Origin: CAWBRT01 sp050015355
Lineage (GTDB): Bacteria; Acidobacteriota; Terriglobia; Terriglobales; Acidobacteriaceae
Assembly: GCA_050015355.1 (NCBI GenBank)
Contig: JBEKBO010000047.1
Span: forward strand, 1 to 30,512
DNA: 30,512 nucleotides
Reading direction: 5' to 3'
The notes under the pieces were generated by a model. It saw only the letters and a list, made by a program, of their open reading frames with translations. It made no database searches and had not been told where the DNA came from. The position numbers were made by a program, and so were the translations under genes. Each line of letters starts with the position of its first letter. Position 1 is the first letter of the stretch. Below, in pieces: positions 7,314-15,800 of this stretch.

Positions 7314-9361
7314 TTCTTCGCCGCCTGCTTTCCGCTGGACTTCAGCGACGTGAGGAATGCGGTCAGCGCGCGCGCCTCCTCGTCTGTCATGTGCTGATTC
7401 GGTTCGAGCGTCCCCGGACGCAGCGCCTGCGGATTCTTTTCGTACTGGTAGATCCATGCGGGCGTGAGCCTCGATCCCACCGACCAGAGCGCCGGCCCGA
7501 TGTAGCCCTTGTCGTTCTTATTGTCGATAATGTGGCAAGACTGACATGCAAACTTGCCGTAGTAGAGCCGGCGGCCCTGCTCGCGCATGGCGGGCGTGAA
7601 TTGCGACTCCGTGATGGAATCACGATCGAAAGCGGGTGTCTGATAGACCGTCATCATGTAGTCCGTCAGCGCGTTGATTTCGGCGTCCGTGAGGTTGAAC
7701 TTCGGCATTCGCCGGATCAGCGCCGGACGCAGCGTATTCGGGTTCTTGAGAAACTCCACGAGCCACGCGCGCTGCACCGAACTGCCTTCCCAACTGAGAT
7801 CGGGGGCCATGTCGCCGCCACGACCGTTGATGGCGTGGCAACTGAAGCAGCGCAGGTCGTTGATCAATCGCCCGGCTTTTCCGGCCGGCTTGTAATCCGA
7901 CTCATGTACCGCGGCAGTGCGCATCGCGGCAGGCTGTGTCTGCGCTCGATCGGTTTGAGCGAGCAGTGCCGTAGTTACCGCGTCGACTTGCTGCGGCGTC
8001 AACGTATATTGCGGCATCTTGAGTCCAGGCCCGAAGGCACGCGGTTTCCTGACCTTAGCGGCAATATAGTCGTAGATGGTGTGGCTTACGCCGGGGGCGA
8101 AAGCAAGCTGGGCGAGCGGCTTGCTGCCGATGCGCGTCAGCTCGGGCGCGAAGTTCTCAGGCTTTTTCACTCCATTGATTTCGTGGCAAGATGCGCAACC
8201 GTACTCCGTCACCAGTTGCTTGCCGTGCGCGATCTGCTGCGGAGTGGCGTCCGTGAGATGAACGTTGGCGAGAAAGTCGGTGTCCGCCTTCGCCTGCAGG
8301 AAGCCGGAGAGAATCGCGATTTCTTTGTCGGTGAAGCGATAGTGCGGCATCTTGGCCTCCGGGTCATACTCGCCCGGATTGCGCAGCCATGCCTGAATCC
8401 ACTGCGGCTTGACTTTGGTGCCGATCTTCGTGAGTTCCGGTCCCAGGTCGCCGCCAACTAAATTGCCCGCCGCTGTCTGCACGGCGTGGCACGAAGCGCA
8501 GAAGGATTGCCCATAAAGGCTCGCTCCGGCGGTCGGGTCAGCGGTTGCGACCGGTAAGGCAGCCGCATGCGAGGCGGGAGCCGGCGTGCTCTGTGCGATC
8601 AGAAAGGCCGATATGTCACTCGCGTCAGCGTCGTTGAATTGAAAGTTCGGCATGGTGGCCGTGGATGAGTACGCTTTCGGATCCTTGATCCAGGCGAATA
8701 TCCACTCGCGCGTTGTTTTATCGCCAACGTGAACGAGTGACGGTGGATGGTCGGTTGGGGCCACGCGCGTGCCATCCGGCAATTTAACCGTGTGACAGTT
8801 GACGCAACCGTAACGCTTCAGGATCTGTCTCCCGGCATTCAGTCGCGGTGTCCCTTCCATCGCCGACAAATGACACTGTCCACAGCCAGCCTCAATGTAC
8901 TTCGCCGGCAGAATCGGCTGCTCCCAAGCGAGCGTGCTGTAATGCGCCTCTTCGACGGTGGTGGCGCCGCCCTGCCCACGGTGACACGGAGTGCACCCGA
9001 ACTCATTCAGTGTATGTGGAATGGCGGGGTGCTTACGAAAGGGCTGCGTAGGTACGTCCGCCAGGCTTGTTTCCCGCACTCCGGTGTGACATGTGGTGCA
9101 GCGGTCGGTGACGCCCTGCTCGGGAAGCCATATCTGCTGCACGCCAGGTTCGAAGTGCTTTTCCAGCGTGGCGCCATCGGCGCGCGTCTTGAGAAATCTG
9201 CGGTACTGCCGCTGGTAACGCCGCCACTCGTTGAAGTGGTCCTTGGCGGGGGCAATCGCAAGCGAGATCAGCAGCAGCAAACTGACGGTGCCAAAGGCAC
9301 GCGCACTGTCGCCGAAGAACATGCGCCGCAAGCGGTCGAATGTGTCCTTTGCGCCGCTCAT
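7310..9361 (-). CDS. Membrane-anchored octaheme cytochrome c
   Basis: A 683-aa protein with eight CxxCH heme sites in order: CTTCH, CTPCH, CGQCH, CVNCH, CASCH, CASCH, CFSCH, CQSCH. One N-terminal membrane anchor (VSLLLLISLAIAPA) precedes them. The first three are closely spaced, as in small multiheme domains. The remaining five each sit in a repeated class I cytochrome c domain with a following methionine motif (ATMPNFQF, AKMPHYRF, LKMPQYTL, RRMPKFNL), so the chain looks like a string of mono-heme modules. The ATG at 9361 is one base after the stop of the subunit IV gene (TGAGATG). Position and coupling say it replaces cytochrome c1/f as electron acceptor of the b/Rieske complex. Heme sites were counted directly from the protein sequence. 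Confidence 0.92.
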   Translation of the reverse strand: MSGAKDTFDRLRRMFFGDSARAFGTVSLLLLISLAIAPAKDHFNEWRRYQRQYRRFLKTRADGATLEKHFEPGVQQIWLPEQGVTDRCTTCHTGVRETSLADVPTQPFRKHPAIPHTLNEFGCTPCHRGQGGATTVEEAHYSTLAWEQPILPAKYIEAGCGQCHLSAMEGTPRLNAGRQILKRYGCVNCHTVKLPDGTRVAPTDHPPSLVHVGDKTTREWIFAWIKDPKAYSSTATMPNFQFNDADASDISAFLIAQSTPAPASHAAALPVATADPTAGASLYGQSFCASCHAVQTAAGNLVGGDLGPELTKIGTKVKPQWIQAWLRNPGEYDPEAKMPHYRFTDKEIAILSGFLQAKADTDFLANVHLTDATPQQIAHGKQLVTEYGCASCHEINGVKKPENFAPELTRIGSKPLAQLAFAPGVSHTIYDYIAAKVRKPRAFGPGLKMPQYTLTPQQVDAVTTALLAQTDRAQTQPAAMRTAAVHESDYKPAGKAGRLINDLRCFSCHAINGRGGDMAPDLSWEGSSVQRAWLVEFLKNPNTLRPALIRRMPKFNLTDAEINALTDYMMTVYQTPAFDRDSITESQFTPAMREQGRRLYYGKFACQSCHIIDNKNDKGYIGPALWSVGSRLTPAWIYQYEKNPQALRPGTLEPNQHMTDEEARALTAFLTSLKSSGKQAAKK

Positions 9362-9362
9362 C

Positions 9363-10064
9363 TCAGCTTCTCCACGGGAGAACCCATGACCATCCTGGGC
9401 CGCGGAAGAAGGTGCCAACTGCTGTCAGCACGGCCAGCTCGAAGAGAAACCAGGTCATGACCCAAAAGGAAAGCGGCTTTGACACCAGCCAGCGTCGAAA
9501 GCCGGTTGCACTCTCCGGCTTCGTAAGCGCCGCAACGATCATGAAGGCCCCGATGATCAGCGTCGGCACCAGGGCGACGATGACATCGAAAACGGCGAGA
9601 AAAATACTGAATGCGACAAACACCGCGGCAAAGATCCGTAGGCGAAGCGTGCGGTGACGCAGAAACATCCCCTCCGACTCGATGTTGATATTGAAATATG
9701 GAATGACAATGAGGGCCATGACGACCAAGCCGGGAATCAGCACGCCGGCCACGACCGGCGGGAAGTAGTGCAGTAGTTCCTGCAATCCCAGGAAATACCA
9801 CGGCGCTTTCGCGGGATTCGGTGTATGCAACGGGTCGGCAAGTCCTTCGAGCGGAGCATCCCAAAATAACGCGAGCAGGACAAGAAAGATGGCCAGCAAC
9901 TCAACCGCCGCCGCCACGCGCAGGAAGGCTTCGGGGTGCGTCATCACCAAGTCTTCGTCTTTTGTCTTTACCTGCGGCGAGGTTCGCCGGGTGATGAACG
10001 CCACTCGCATCGGCGTCCTCTGGGCATTGGAATCGACGCCAACAACGAAATCTTTGTCGCTCAT
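9363..10064 (-). CDS. Cytochrome bc complex subunit IV-like (C-terminal cytochrome b domain)
   Basis: A 233-aa membrane protein equivalent to PetD/the C-terminal half of cytochrome b. A soluble N-terminal ~45 residues is followed by several helices (LLAIFLVLLALFWD; VVAGVLIPGLVVMALIVIPY; IFAAVFVAFSIFLAVFDVIV). The quinol-site loop is recognisable as NPAKAPWYFLGLQELLHYF; the Q-site signature reads APWY (residues 87-90) where mitochondria have PEWY, so the catalytic Glu is replaced by Ala here. Its ATG overlaps the cytochrome b6 stop by 4 nt. Function: quinol-oxidising membrane core together with the next upstream gene. Confidence 0.9.
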   Translation of the reverse strand: MSDKDFVVGVDSNAQRTPMRVAFITRRTSPQVKTKDEDLVMTHPEAFLRVAAAVELLAIFLVLLALFWDAPLEGLADPLHTPNPAKAPWYFLGLQELLHYFPPVVAGVLIPGLVVMALIVIPYFNINIESEGMFLRHRTLRLRIFAAVFVAFSIFLAVFDVIVALVPTLIIGAFMIVAALTKPESATGFRRWLVSKPLSFWVMTWFLFELAVLTAVGTFFRGPGWSWVLPWRS

Positions 10065-10846
10065 TGCTGGATGGCCTCGTTTTTAGCCTCGCTGGGGATC
10101 AAAACCGGTTTCGGTTCGGGGCCGGGGTAAAGACCTCCATCCTTGCGAATGCGCCAGAAGTGGATGGCGATCAGAACGATCAGCCCCAGCGGAAGAATCA
10201 TGCAGTGCAGTACGTAGAAGCGCAGCAGAGCGTTGGCGTTCACCTGGTGTCCGCCAAGCATGAGAAACCGCATCTTGTCGCCGATGAGCGGGACCGCCGA
10301 CGCGATATTGCTGCCCACGGTTACCGCCCAGAATGCGAGTTGATCCCAAGGCAGCAGATAACCCGTGTAGCTCAAAAGCAGGGTTCCCAGCATCAGGAAA
10401 ACTCCGATGACCCAGTTGAACTCGCGCGGGCCGCGATACGCGCCGCGATAGAACACCTTGAACATGTGCGCAAAAACCAGAAACACCATCGCGTGCGCCG
10501 ACCATCGATGCAGATTGCGCAGGAACACACCGGAAGAGACGACGAACTGAAGGTCTTTCATGTCGTCATATGCCTGCGGCGCCGAGGGGTGGTAGTACAG
10601 CATCAGCAGAATGCCGGTAATCACCAGGATGGCGAACGTTCCAGCACTCAAGGCGCCAAGATACCAGGTGACGTTGAAGGCCAGCACACGCTTCCGAGCC
10701 TTCACCGAGAACAGGTGAAGGAAGACGTTTTGCTGCACCACCATTGCCCGGTGTAATTTGCTGAACCCTGGCCCGCTGCGAAACACTGACCGCCATGCAC
10801 GGCTGCCGCGCGCAGCTTTCAGCAGGTCATCCATTGATTTCGGCAT
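10061..10846 (-). CDS. Cytochrome b6-like diheme subunit
   Basis: A 261-aa N-terminal cytochrome b subunit of a split (b6f-like) complex. Heme-binding histidines are His113 and His127 (spacing x13, LHRWSAHAMVFLVFAHM) and His214 and His229 (spacing x14, LHCMILPLGLIVLIAIHFW). The x14 spacing and the IRKDGG that follows are b6-type features. It also has GYLLPWDQLAFWAVTVG, the usual loop after helix C. I start at ATG 10846 (MPKSMDD), 2 nt beyond the Rieske stop; a longer frame reaching 11035 would run deep into the Rieske gene. It oxidises quinol in the cytoplasmic membrane with the Rieske protein and subunit IV. Confidence 0.93.
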   Translation of the reverse strand: MPKSMDDLLKAARGSRAWRSVFRSGPGFSKLHRAMVVQQNVFLHLFSVKARKRVLAFNVTWYLGALSAGTFAILVITGILLMLYYHPSAPQAYDDMKDLQFVVSSGVFLRNLHRWSAHAMVFLVFAHMFKVFYRGAYRGPREFNWVIGVFLMLGTLLLSYTGYLLPWDQLAFWAVTVGSNIASAVPLIGDKMRFLMLGGHQVNANALLRFYVLHCMILPLGLIVLIAIHFWRIRKDGGLYPGPEPKPVLIPSEAKNEAIQQ

Positions 10847-10848
10847 CG

Positions 10849-11337
10849 TCACACCCTGACCAGTTCGCGGCCGGTGATTATGTTGGAGCGATCGACCATC
10901 AGGTCGCCTTCGTCGGAAACCCACATCTTGAGCCTGGGCAGCGGACGCGGTGCAGGCCCGGCTATCTTCGTCCCATCTTTGTTGAACTTGCTGCCGTGAC
11001 ACGGGCACGCAATGATTCCCAACTCCGGCTTCCACGCCGTAATGCAGCCGAGGTGCGTGCAGATGGCGGTGAGCGCATAAAAGCCTTCGGCCGCGCGAAC
11101 AATAAAGATGCCGGCTTGTGGATCGAGCGTGACCGAGTCGGGTGCATACAGGTCCGCTTTGCCTACGTTTACCAGCGGCGACGGTTCGTAGAGCACATTG
11201 GGCGAGAGGAACTCATAGCCGAACGCCACCGTTCCACATGCGGCCACCGCGACAGACCCCACGCCAAGTTTCACGAAGAACTGGCGACGGTTCAGGCTAT
11301 CTTCTTGCTCAGCCGGTTTCTTTGCATCTTCAGACAT
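10849..11337 (-). CDS. Rieske 2Fe-2S protein with Tat signal
   Basis: A 162-aa Rieske iron-sulfur subunit. The N-terminus has a twin-arginine motif (NRRQFFVKLGVG) and a hydrophobic segment that stays as membrane anchor. Cluster ligands are Cys93 and His95 (CTHLGC) plus Cys111 and His114 (CPCHGS), and Cys98/Cys113 can form the stabilising disulfide. The C-terminal GPAPRPLPRL is the usual Pro loop. It takes the first electron from quinol and passes it to a cytochrome c-type acceptor. The Tat motif ties it to a translocase such as the tatA product at 2745-2945. It lies between the flavoprotein and cytochrome b6 genes with very short gaps. Confidence 0.95.
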   Translation of the reverse strand: MSEDAKKPAEQEDSLNRRQFFVKLGVGSVAVAACGTVAFGYEFLSPNVLYEPSPLVNVGKADLYAPDSVTLDPQAGIFIVRAAEGFYALTAICTHLGCITAWKPELGIIACPCHGSKFNKDGTKIAGPAPRPLPRLKMWVSDEGDLMVDRSNIITGRELVRV

Positions 11338-11343
11338 GCAGAT

Positions 11344-13320
11344 TCATCTCCCTCGCCGGACGTCCCCTTGCAGATACGTGGTCAGGTCCATCGATTGAAT
11401 CGAGATCAAGCCAGTTTTTTCAGCGGGAATAAGGCTGTAAGCCTCCATCGTGATCGTGTCCGCCGGACAGCGCAGCGCACATAGGCCGCAGCGGATGCAA
11501 CGGGTCTCGTCCTTCAACATCACCGAGCCGGTGATGACGCCAAGTTCGTCGGCCGCGATATCGCTCAATTCAACGCCTAGAACTTGAGGTTGGGTGTTGA
11601 TGGCTGCCAGCGCCTCCGGCGTGAATTCGAAACGGTCGAGTGAGACCAACTGGAAACAGCTCTCAGGACAAACATCAATGCAGCCGCCGCATAGGACGCA
11701 TTCGGTGCCGTCCTGCTCAGTGCCTTCCTGAATGGTGTTGATATAGCAGCGCAGGCAGCGGCGAGCCTCGGCCATGGCCTCTTCGGCGGTATAGCCCACC
11801 TCGACTTCGGTGATGCCGGTGCGACGTTCGACCGGCAGCATCGGAATCGGCGGCCGATCGAGCTCCATATAATCCTCAAGCATTCGGTGGCGGCTCAACA
11901 CTTCAATTTCGATCAGCGGTTCGGGGTGCTTGCGGCCACGCAGGAATTCGTCGATTCCAACCGCGGCCCGCTTCCCGTCGGCGACACTGTCGATGATCAG
12001 TCGAGGACCGAAGGCGCAATCGCCTCCGGCGAATACGCCGGGAGCAGTCGTCATCAGCGACTCGCGGTCGACCACGACCAATCCGCGAGGCGAGAGTTGC
12101 ACGCCGTCCTCCGGTCGCAGGAAATCGAGTTTGGGCGCCTGCCCGATCGCCATGATGACCGTGTCGCACTCAATGACTTTCTCGCTGCCCTCGCGAAACG
12201 TGGGAGCAAAGCGGCCGTTAGCGTCGAAAACACTCACCGTGTCGAGTGTTTGCAAACCGGCGACTTTGCCGTTTTCGCCGACAATTGCCCTGGGACCGAA
12301 GCCGGCGTGAATCGTGACTCCTTCAGTTTCGGCTTCCTCGATTTCTTCGATCGCCGCCGGCATCTCCGCACGCGTTTCAAGACACACAATGTGGACTTCG
12401 CGCGCGCCCAGACGCAGCGCCGAAAGCGAAATGTCCACCATTTCATGGGTCGCAACAGCAGCGACGTTCTCTTCCTTGGGAATAAACTCGTCCGTGGCGC
12501 CGTGCTCGCGCAGCACCTCGCGCGCCGCCGAACGTGCCACATCCATCGCAACGTTTCCGCCGCCAACTACGACGACGCGCTTGCCGATGGTGAACTTGTA
12601 ACCCAGGTTTACGTTGAGCAGGAAATCGATGCCCTTGTGAACGCCGTCAAGGTCTACGCCGGGGATGGTGAGGTCGCGGCTGCGATGCGCTCCCACGGCG
12701 ACGAGCACCGCATGGAATCCTTGCTCCCGCAATCCCGCGATCGTAAAATCACGTCCGGCCGCCTGATTCAACTTCAGCTCGATGTCGCCGGTTTCAAGAA
12801 TCTCGCGCACCTGCGCCTCCACGACAGCGCGGGGCAACCGGTACTCTGGAATCCCGAGATATAGCATTCCTCCTGCAACCGGCGCCGCCTCGAAGATCGT
12901 GACCGAGTATCCCATCAGCGCGAGATCGTGCGCCGCAGACAATCCAACCGGTCCGGCGCCGACAACAGCAACTTTGAAAGGAAGCTTCTCCGTGGGTTGG
13001 GGTCGCGGCACTCCGCCGGAACGCGATTCGGGTCCGTAGTTTTCGGTGAGGAAGCGCTTCAACGCGCGGATGGCAATCGGCTTGTCGATGGTGCCACGGC
13101 GGCAAGCGGTCTCGCACGGATGAGCACAGACACGGCCACAGATGCTGGCCATGGGATTGGGATCGCGTGCGAAACGATAGGCCTCTTCAAAGCGTCCTTC
13201 GGCGATAAGCGCAACATAACGACCTGCATTGGTGTGAGCGGGGCACGCCATCATGCACGGAAAGTTCGTGTTGAGCCAATCCTTGTCGACCTTCTTGTTG
13301 AGGAAGCGCTTCTGTATCAC
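11344..13320 (-). CDS. GltD-like FAD/NAD(P) oxidoreductase fused to ferredoxin domains
   Basis: About 658 aa. The N-terminal Fe-S domain (CMMACPAHTNAGRY, CGRVCAHPCETACRRG) is like that of glutamate synthase beta subunits and NfnB. Two Rossmann motifs follow: VAVVGAGPVGLSAAHDLALM for FAD and VVVVGGGNVAMDVARSAARE for NAD(P)H. The closing FAD motif is TTAPGVFAGGDCAFGPR. After residue ~530 come CLRCYINT and two 4Fe-4S motifs, CVLCGGCIDVCP and CIRCGLCALRCP. I use GTG 13320 (GGAGAG nine bases upstream); an in-frame GTG at 13368 is possible. There is no GltB partner nearby; the setting between cupredoxin and Rieske genes suggests that it moves electrons between NAD(P)H or ferredoxin and the quinone/bc complex. 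Confidence 0.9.
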   Translation of the reverse strand: MIQKRFLNKKVDKDWLNTNFPCMMACPAHTNAGRYVALIAEGRFEEAYRFARDPNPMASICGRVCAHPCETACRRGTIDKPIAIRALKRFLTENYGPESRSGGVPRPQPTEKLPFKVAVVGAGPVGLSAAHDLALMGYSVTIFEAAPVAGGMLYLGIPEYRLPRAVVEAQVREILETGDIELKLNQAAGRDFTIAGLREQGFHAVLVAVGAHRSRDLTIPGVDLDGVHKGIDFLLNVNLGYKFTIGKRVVVVGGGNVAMDVARSAAREVLREHGATDEFIPKEENVAAVATHEMVDISLSALRLGAREVHIVCLETRAEMPAAIEEIEEAETEGVTIHAGFGPRAIVGENGKVAGLQTLDTVSVFDANGRFAPTFREGSEKVIECDTVIMAIGQAPKLDFLRPEDGVQLSPRGLVVVDRESLMTTAPGVFAGGDCAFGPRLIIDSVADGKRAAVGIDEFLRGRKHPEPLIEIEVLSRHRMLEDYMELDRPPIPMLPVERRTGITEVEVGYTAEEAMAEARRCLRCYINTIQEGTEQDGTECVLCGGCIDVCPESCFQLVSLDRFEFTPEALAAINTQPQVLGVELSDIAADELGVITGSVMLKDETRCIRCGLCALRCPADTITMEAYSLIPAEKTGLISIQSMDLTTYLQGDVRRGR

Positions 13321-13383
13321 TCGATTGCTCTCCGAACTTCTGAATGTGAACGGGAGTGGAGCAAACACTCCCGTTCCCCTGCA

Positions 13384-13962
13384 CTACTTTGAAAGGGCGA
13401 AGTCGGCCTTACCGGAACCTGACACCGTCACCGGTTTGTTTTGCGTCTTCATCCCCTCATGCCAAGCGGTCGCAGTGTAGCTGCCATCGGGGACGTTATC
13501 GAGCTTGTAGTTTCCCGAAGCGTCCGTCTCCGCGAAGTAAGGCGAAGGACTCACAACGATATAGCCCGACATTTCCGGATGCACGTTGCACAACAGCGGC
13601 GCCACTCCGGACTTGTCGAACTTGAAGGAGCGCTTGTCGCCTTTCGGCCAAGTGCCAAGGTTATGACCGGCCTTCTTGTCGCCACCGACGGAGGGCCAGA
13701 AGACGTTGTGCTGCACGGTGTCGCTATTGAGAAAATCGACGGTAGTTCCTTGCTGCACGACAAGAACGTGGGGTTGGAACAGCAATCCCTTCTGATCCAT
13801 CACAGGGTGCTTGTCGGGCGCCGGGAACGTCTTGCCGGCAGCATCGAGGTACACCACGGACTTGCCGCTCGCGCCAGAGACTTTCCCAGTGACAGTTCCG
13901 GCGGCTGCCGACAAGCAGAACGCGATAACAACGCTCACAACGGTGAACGACGCGCGCTTCAT
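13384..13962 (-). CDS. Secreted cupredoxin with carboxypeptidase-regulatory-like domain
   Basis: A 192-aa periplasmic blue-copper-type protein. Signal peptide: MKRASFTVVSVVIAFCLSAA. The plastocyanin-like fold has type 1 copper ligands visible as His85 (DTVQHNVFW), Cys125, His128 and Met131 (LLCNVHPEM). The C-terminal ~50 residues (ETDASGNYKLDNVPDGSYTA) form a small CarboxypepD_reg-like beta sandwich. AGGAGG precedes the ATG. As the second gene of the operon it is a likely small mobile electron carrier, working with or instead of a soluble cytochrome c. Copper binding is inferred from the ligand set. Confidence 0.9.
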   Translation of the reverse strand: MKRASFTVVSVVIAFCLSAAAGTVTGKVSGASGKSVVYLDAAGKTFPAPDKHPVMDQKGLLFQPHVLVVQQGTTVDFLNSDTVQHNVFWPSVGGDKKAGHNLGTWPKGDKRSFKFDKSGVAPLLCNVHPEMSGYIVVSPSPYFAETDASGNYKLDNVPDGSYTATAWHEGMKTQNKPVTVSGSGKADFALSK

Positions 13963-14005
13963 TGATTAGACCCTCCTAAGGTCGGGCTCCGCCTCTCGGC
14001 GAAGG

Positions 14006-15658
14006 TCAATAAACCCACTCGAGTCCAGCCGTCGCCGTGTTGGTACGGAACGGCAGAACAGGCGCAACGGGAGCACCGGTAATCGGGTTCACGCCGGCGG
14101 GGATTTGCTGGCGCGGCCGGATCTGGTACTCAAATGAGGTTTTGATGTTGGCGTGAATGAGGAACTGCACGCCCGGAGTGAAACGGTTACGAGTTTCAGA
14201 AACCGGGCCGAAGAACGGGGTTCCTATTGTGCTTGTCAATCCGTTCACGTAATCCGCGTGTGAGTTCACGGCGTCATAGCGCATGATCAGCATCGTCCAC
14301 GGCAAAACCAGGTAATCGGCCTGCAGAAATCCTCCGGTGAAGGTCGATGGGCTGCCGCGCACAAAACCAACAACGGGCGCTGGACTTGCCGGGAACGGAG
14401 TGCCGCCAGTACCTACCGGAAGAAGGTTATGGTCGTGGCCGAACATGAGAAGCCCGAACAGGTTGAAAGTGCGATAGTTGAAGCTGAAATCGCCGCCCAC
14501 GCGATAAAACGGCTCACGCGCCGTCAGCACCGCCGGAGTCGTGAGATCGCTTGCCACGCCGACCATGCGGTTCACCGAACGCCCGTACTGGTAAAACGTG
14601 CCCAGAGACAGATACGTATGATCGCGCGGTCCCATCTTGCCGGCGGCTTGCACGGCATTGCGGCTTTCTTTATCGCGCTCAAAATTGAAGCGGTACATGA
14701 AGTTGGCGTAGAGATCCTTGAAGTTTGAATCGGACTGGAAGCCAACGCCGCCGTTGTTCCCGCCGGTCGCGGATGGCACGAAGTTTGTATTCGCGATATT
14801 TGCTCCAGCGCTGGTGTTTTGATTCACCACCGCGAACGAGTACCAGTAGCCGCCAGTGTGATGGCCGCCGCTGATCTCAATACCCTGTGCCGCATCGGAA
14901 ATGGCGGACTGATTGGCAACGTTCTGCAGACCCGCGGCTCCAAAGTTGCTTTGCGTGTAGACATCCCATGGACTGATGTTCCAGGACCGCGCCTGGCTGA
15001 ACGGTAGATCGAGTTCGAACTGTCCCACCCGCAAACTGAGCGAATCCTTCGGCAGGTGCATCAGGCGGCTGACATTGACAAACCGCAGATAGGCATCACC
15101 CAAGCTGCCGTTCGAGTTGGCGCCGGAAACGCTGATGTCGTCGTCCACCCAGAAAGCGATGTCGCTGCCGAAATTTCCCGCAGTGAAGATGCTGAAAAAA
15201 CCAGTCTCAAAGTCCGTGCGTGGCACCGTCGCGGGAACCGCCGGAACAAAAGTCCCGGTCGAGGTCTGAGCGGGATTCGGTGCGACCTGGAAGTTATTAG
15301 CGTTCTTTCCGACAACCTGGAAGAAGGTGTTCATGCGAAGGCCGATCGGTGGCTGGCCGGGGATCTTGCCGGGCCAGATGGAGTGCGGCCAAAGCTCCGC
15401 CTGCGCCGGCGCCCCAAGCATCACCGGCGGAATCTTGACCATGGATTCATCGTCTTGTGGGAATTTGAATCCGGCATCTTTGAATGCCTTGCCGAAATCG
15501 TTGAGCTTCGGGAAGTCCAGGTGGCAGGTACTGCATGAGGTGTTGTATTGGCGCGAGAAAGCCGGAATGGCTTTTGCCCGGCTCGGTCGCCAGAATGGAA
15601 CCAGAAGAACCAGCACGGCTGCGATATACAGAGACCAATCGAGAACCCGTTTATTCAT
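14006..15658 (-). CDS. Outer-membrane beta-barrel protein with N-terminal heme c site
   Basis: A 550-aa protein. The signal/anchor (DWSLYIAAVLVLLVPFW) is followed by one heme motif CSTCH (Cys42-His46) in a conserved context (SRQYNTSCSTCHLDFPKLND). The remainder is rich in Gly, Asn, Phe and Tyr with alternating patterns typical of a barrel, and it ends in an aromatic residue (GLEWVY) as outer membrane proteins do. I prefer ATG 15658 (GAGG eight bases upstream) over an in-frame GTG at 15667 that lies on that ribosome site. As first gene of the operon it may be the outer-membrane end of the electron path, like porin-cytochrome proteins; that is inference. Confidence 0.85.
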   Translation of the reverse strand: MNKRVLDWSLYIAAVLVLLVPFWRPSRAKAIPAFSRQYNTSCSTCHLDFPKLNDFGKAFKDAGFKFPQDDESMVKIPPVMLGAPAQAELWPHSIWPGKIPGQPPIGLRMNTFFQVVGKNANNFQVAPNPAQTSTGTFVPAVPATVPRTDFETGFFSIFTAGNFGSDIAFWVDDDISVSGANSNGSLGDAYLRFVNVSRLMHLPKDSLSLRVGQFELDLPFSQARSWNISPWDVYTQSNFGAAGLQNVANQSAISDAAQGIEISGGHHTGGYWYSFAVVNQNTSAGANIANTNFVPSATGGNNGGVGFQSDSNFKDLYANFMYRFNFERDKESRNAVQAAGKMGPRDHTYLSLGTFYQYGRSVNRMVGVASDLTTPAVLTAREPFYRVGGDFSFNYRTFNLFGLLMFGHDHNLLPVGTGGTPFPASPAPVVGFVRGSPSTFTGGFLQADYLVLPWTMLIMRYDAVNSHADYVNGLTSTIGTPFFGPVSETRNRFTPGVQFLIHANIKTSFEYQIRPRQQIPAGVNPITGAPVAPVLPFRTNTATAGLEWVY

Positions 15659-15758
15659 GAACGCCACCTCTAAGCCGTCATTGAACGCGATGCGCTTAGT
15701 CGCAAACCAACGTAATGCGCAGTTTGACGCTGACAGAGAATCCAGTGTTTGCTTGCTT

Positions 15759-15787
15759 TGTCACAGACACATGTGACATTCATCACA
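15759..15787 (-). promoter_or_regulatory. CRP/FNR-family binding site upstream of the respiratory operon
   Basis: TGTGA-N6-TCACA, a perfect match to the CRP consensus half-sites, lies at 15772-15787, about 115 nt upstream of the first operon start (15658). It overlaps a second perfect inverted repeat TGTCACA-N6-TGTGACA at 15759-15778. A further pair CATCAC-N8-GTGATG follows at 15781-15800. The site pattern is seen directly; which CRP-family protein binds it is unknown. I could not place -35/-10 elements with confidence. Confidence 0.6.
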
Positions 15788-15800
15788 GGCAAAGGTGATG

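Noticed and set aside
7289..8461. Plus-strand open frame (390 aa) antisense to the octaheme cytochrome
   Set aside because: No ribosome site and no domain-like pattern; the minus strand carries clear heme motifs.
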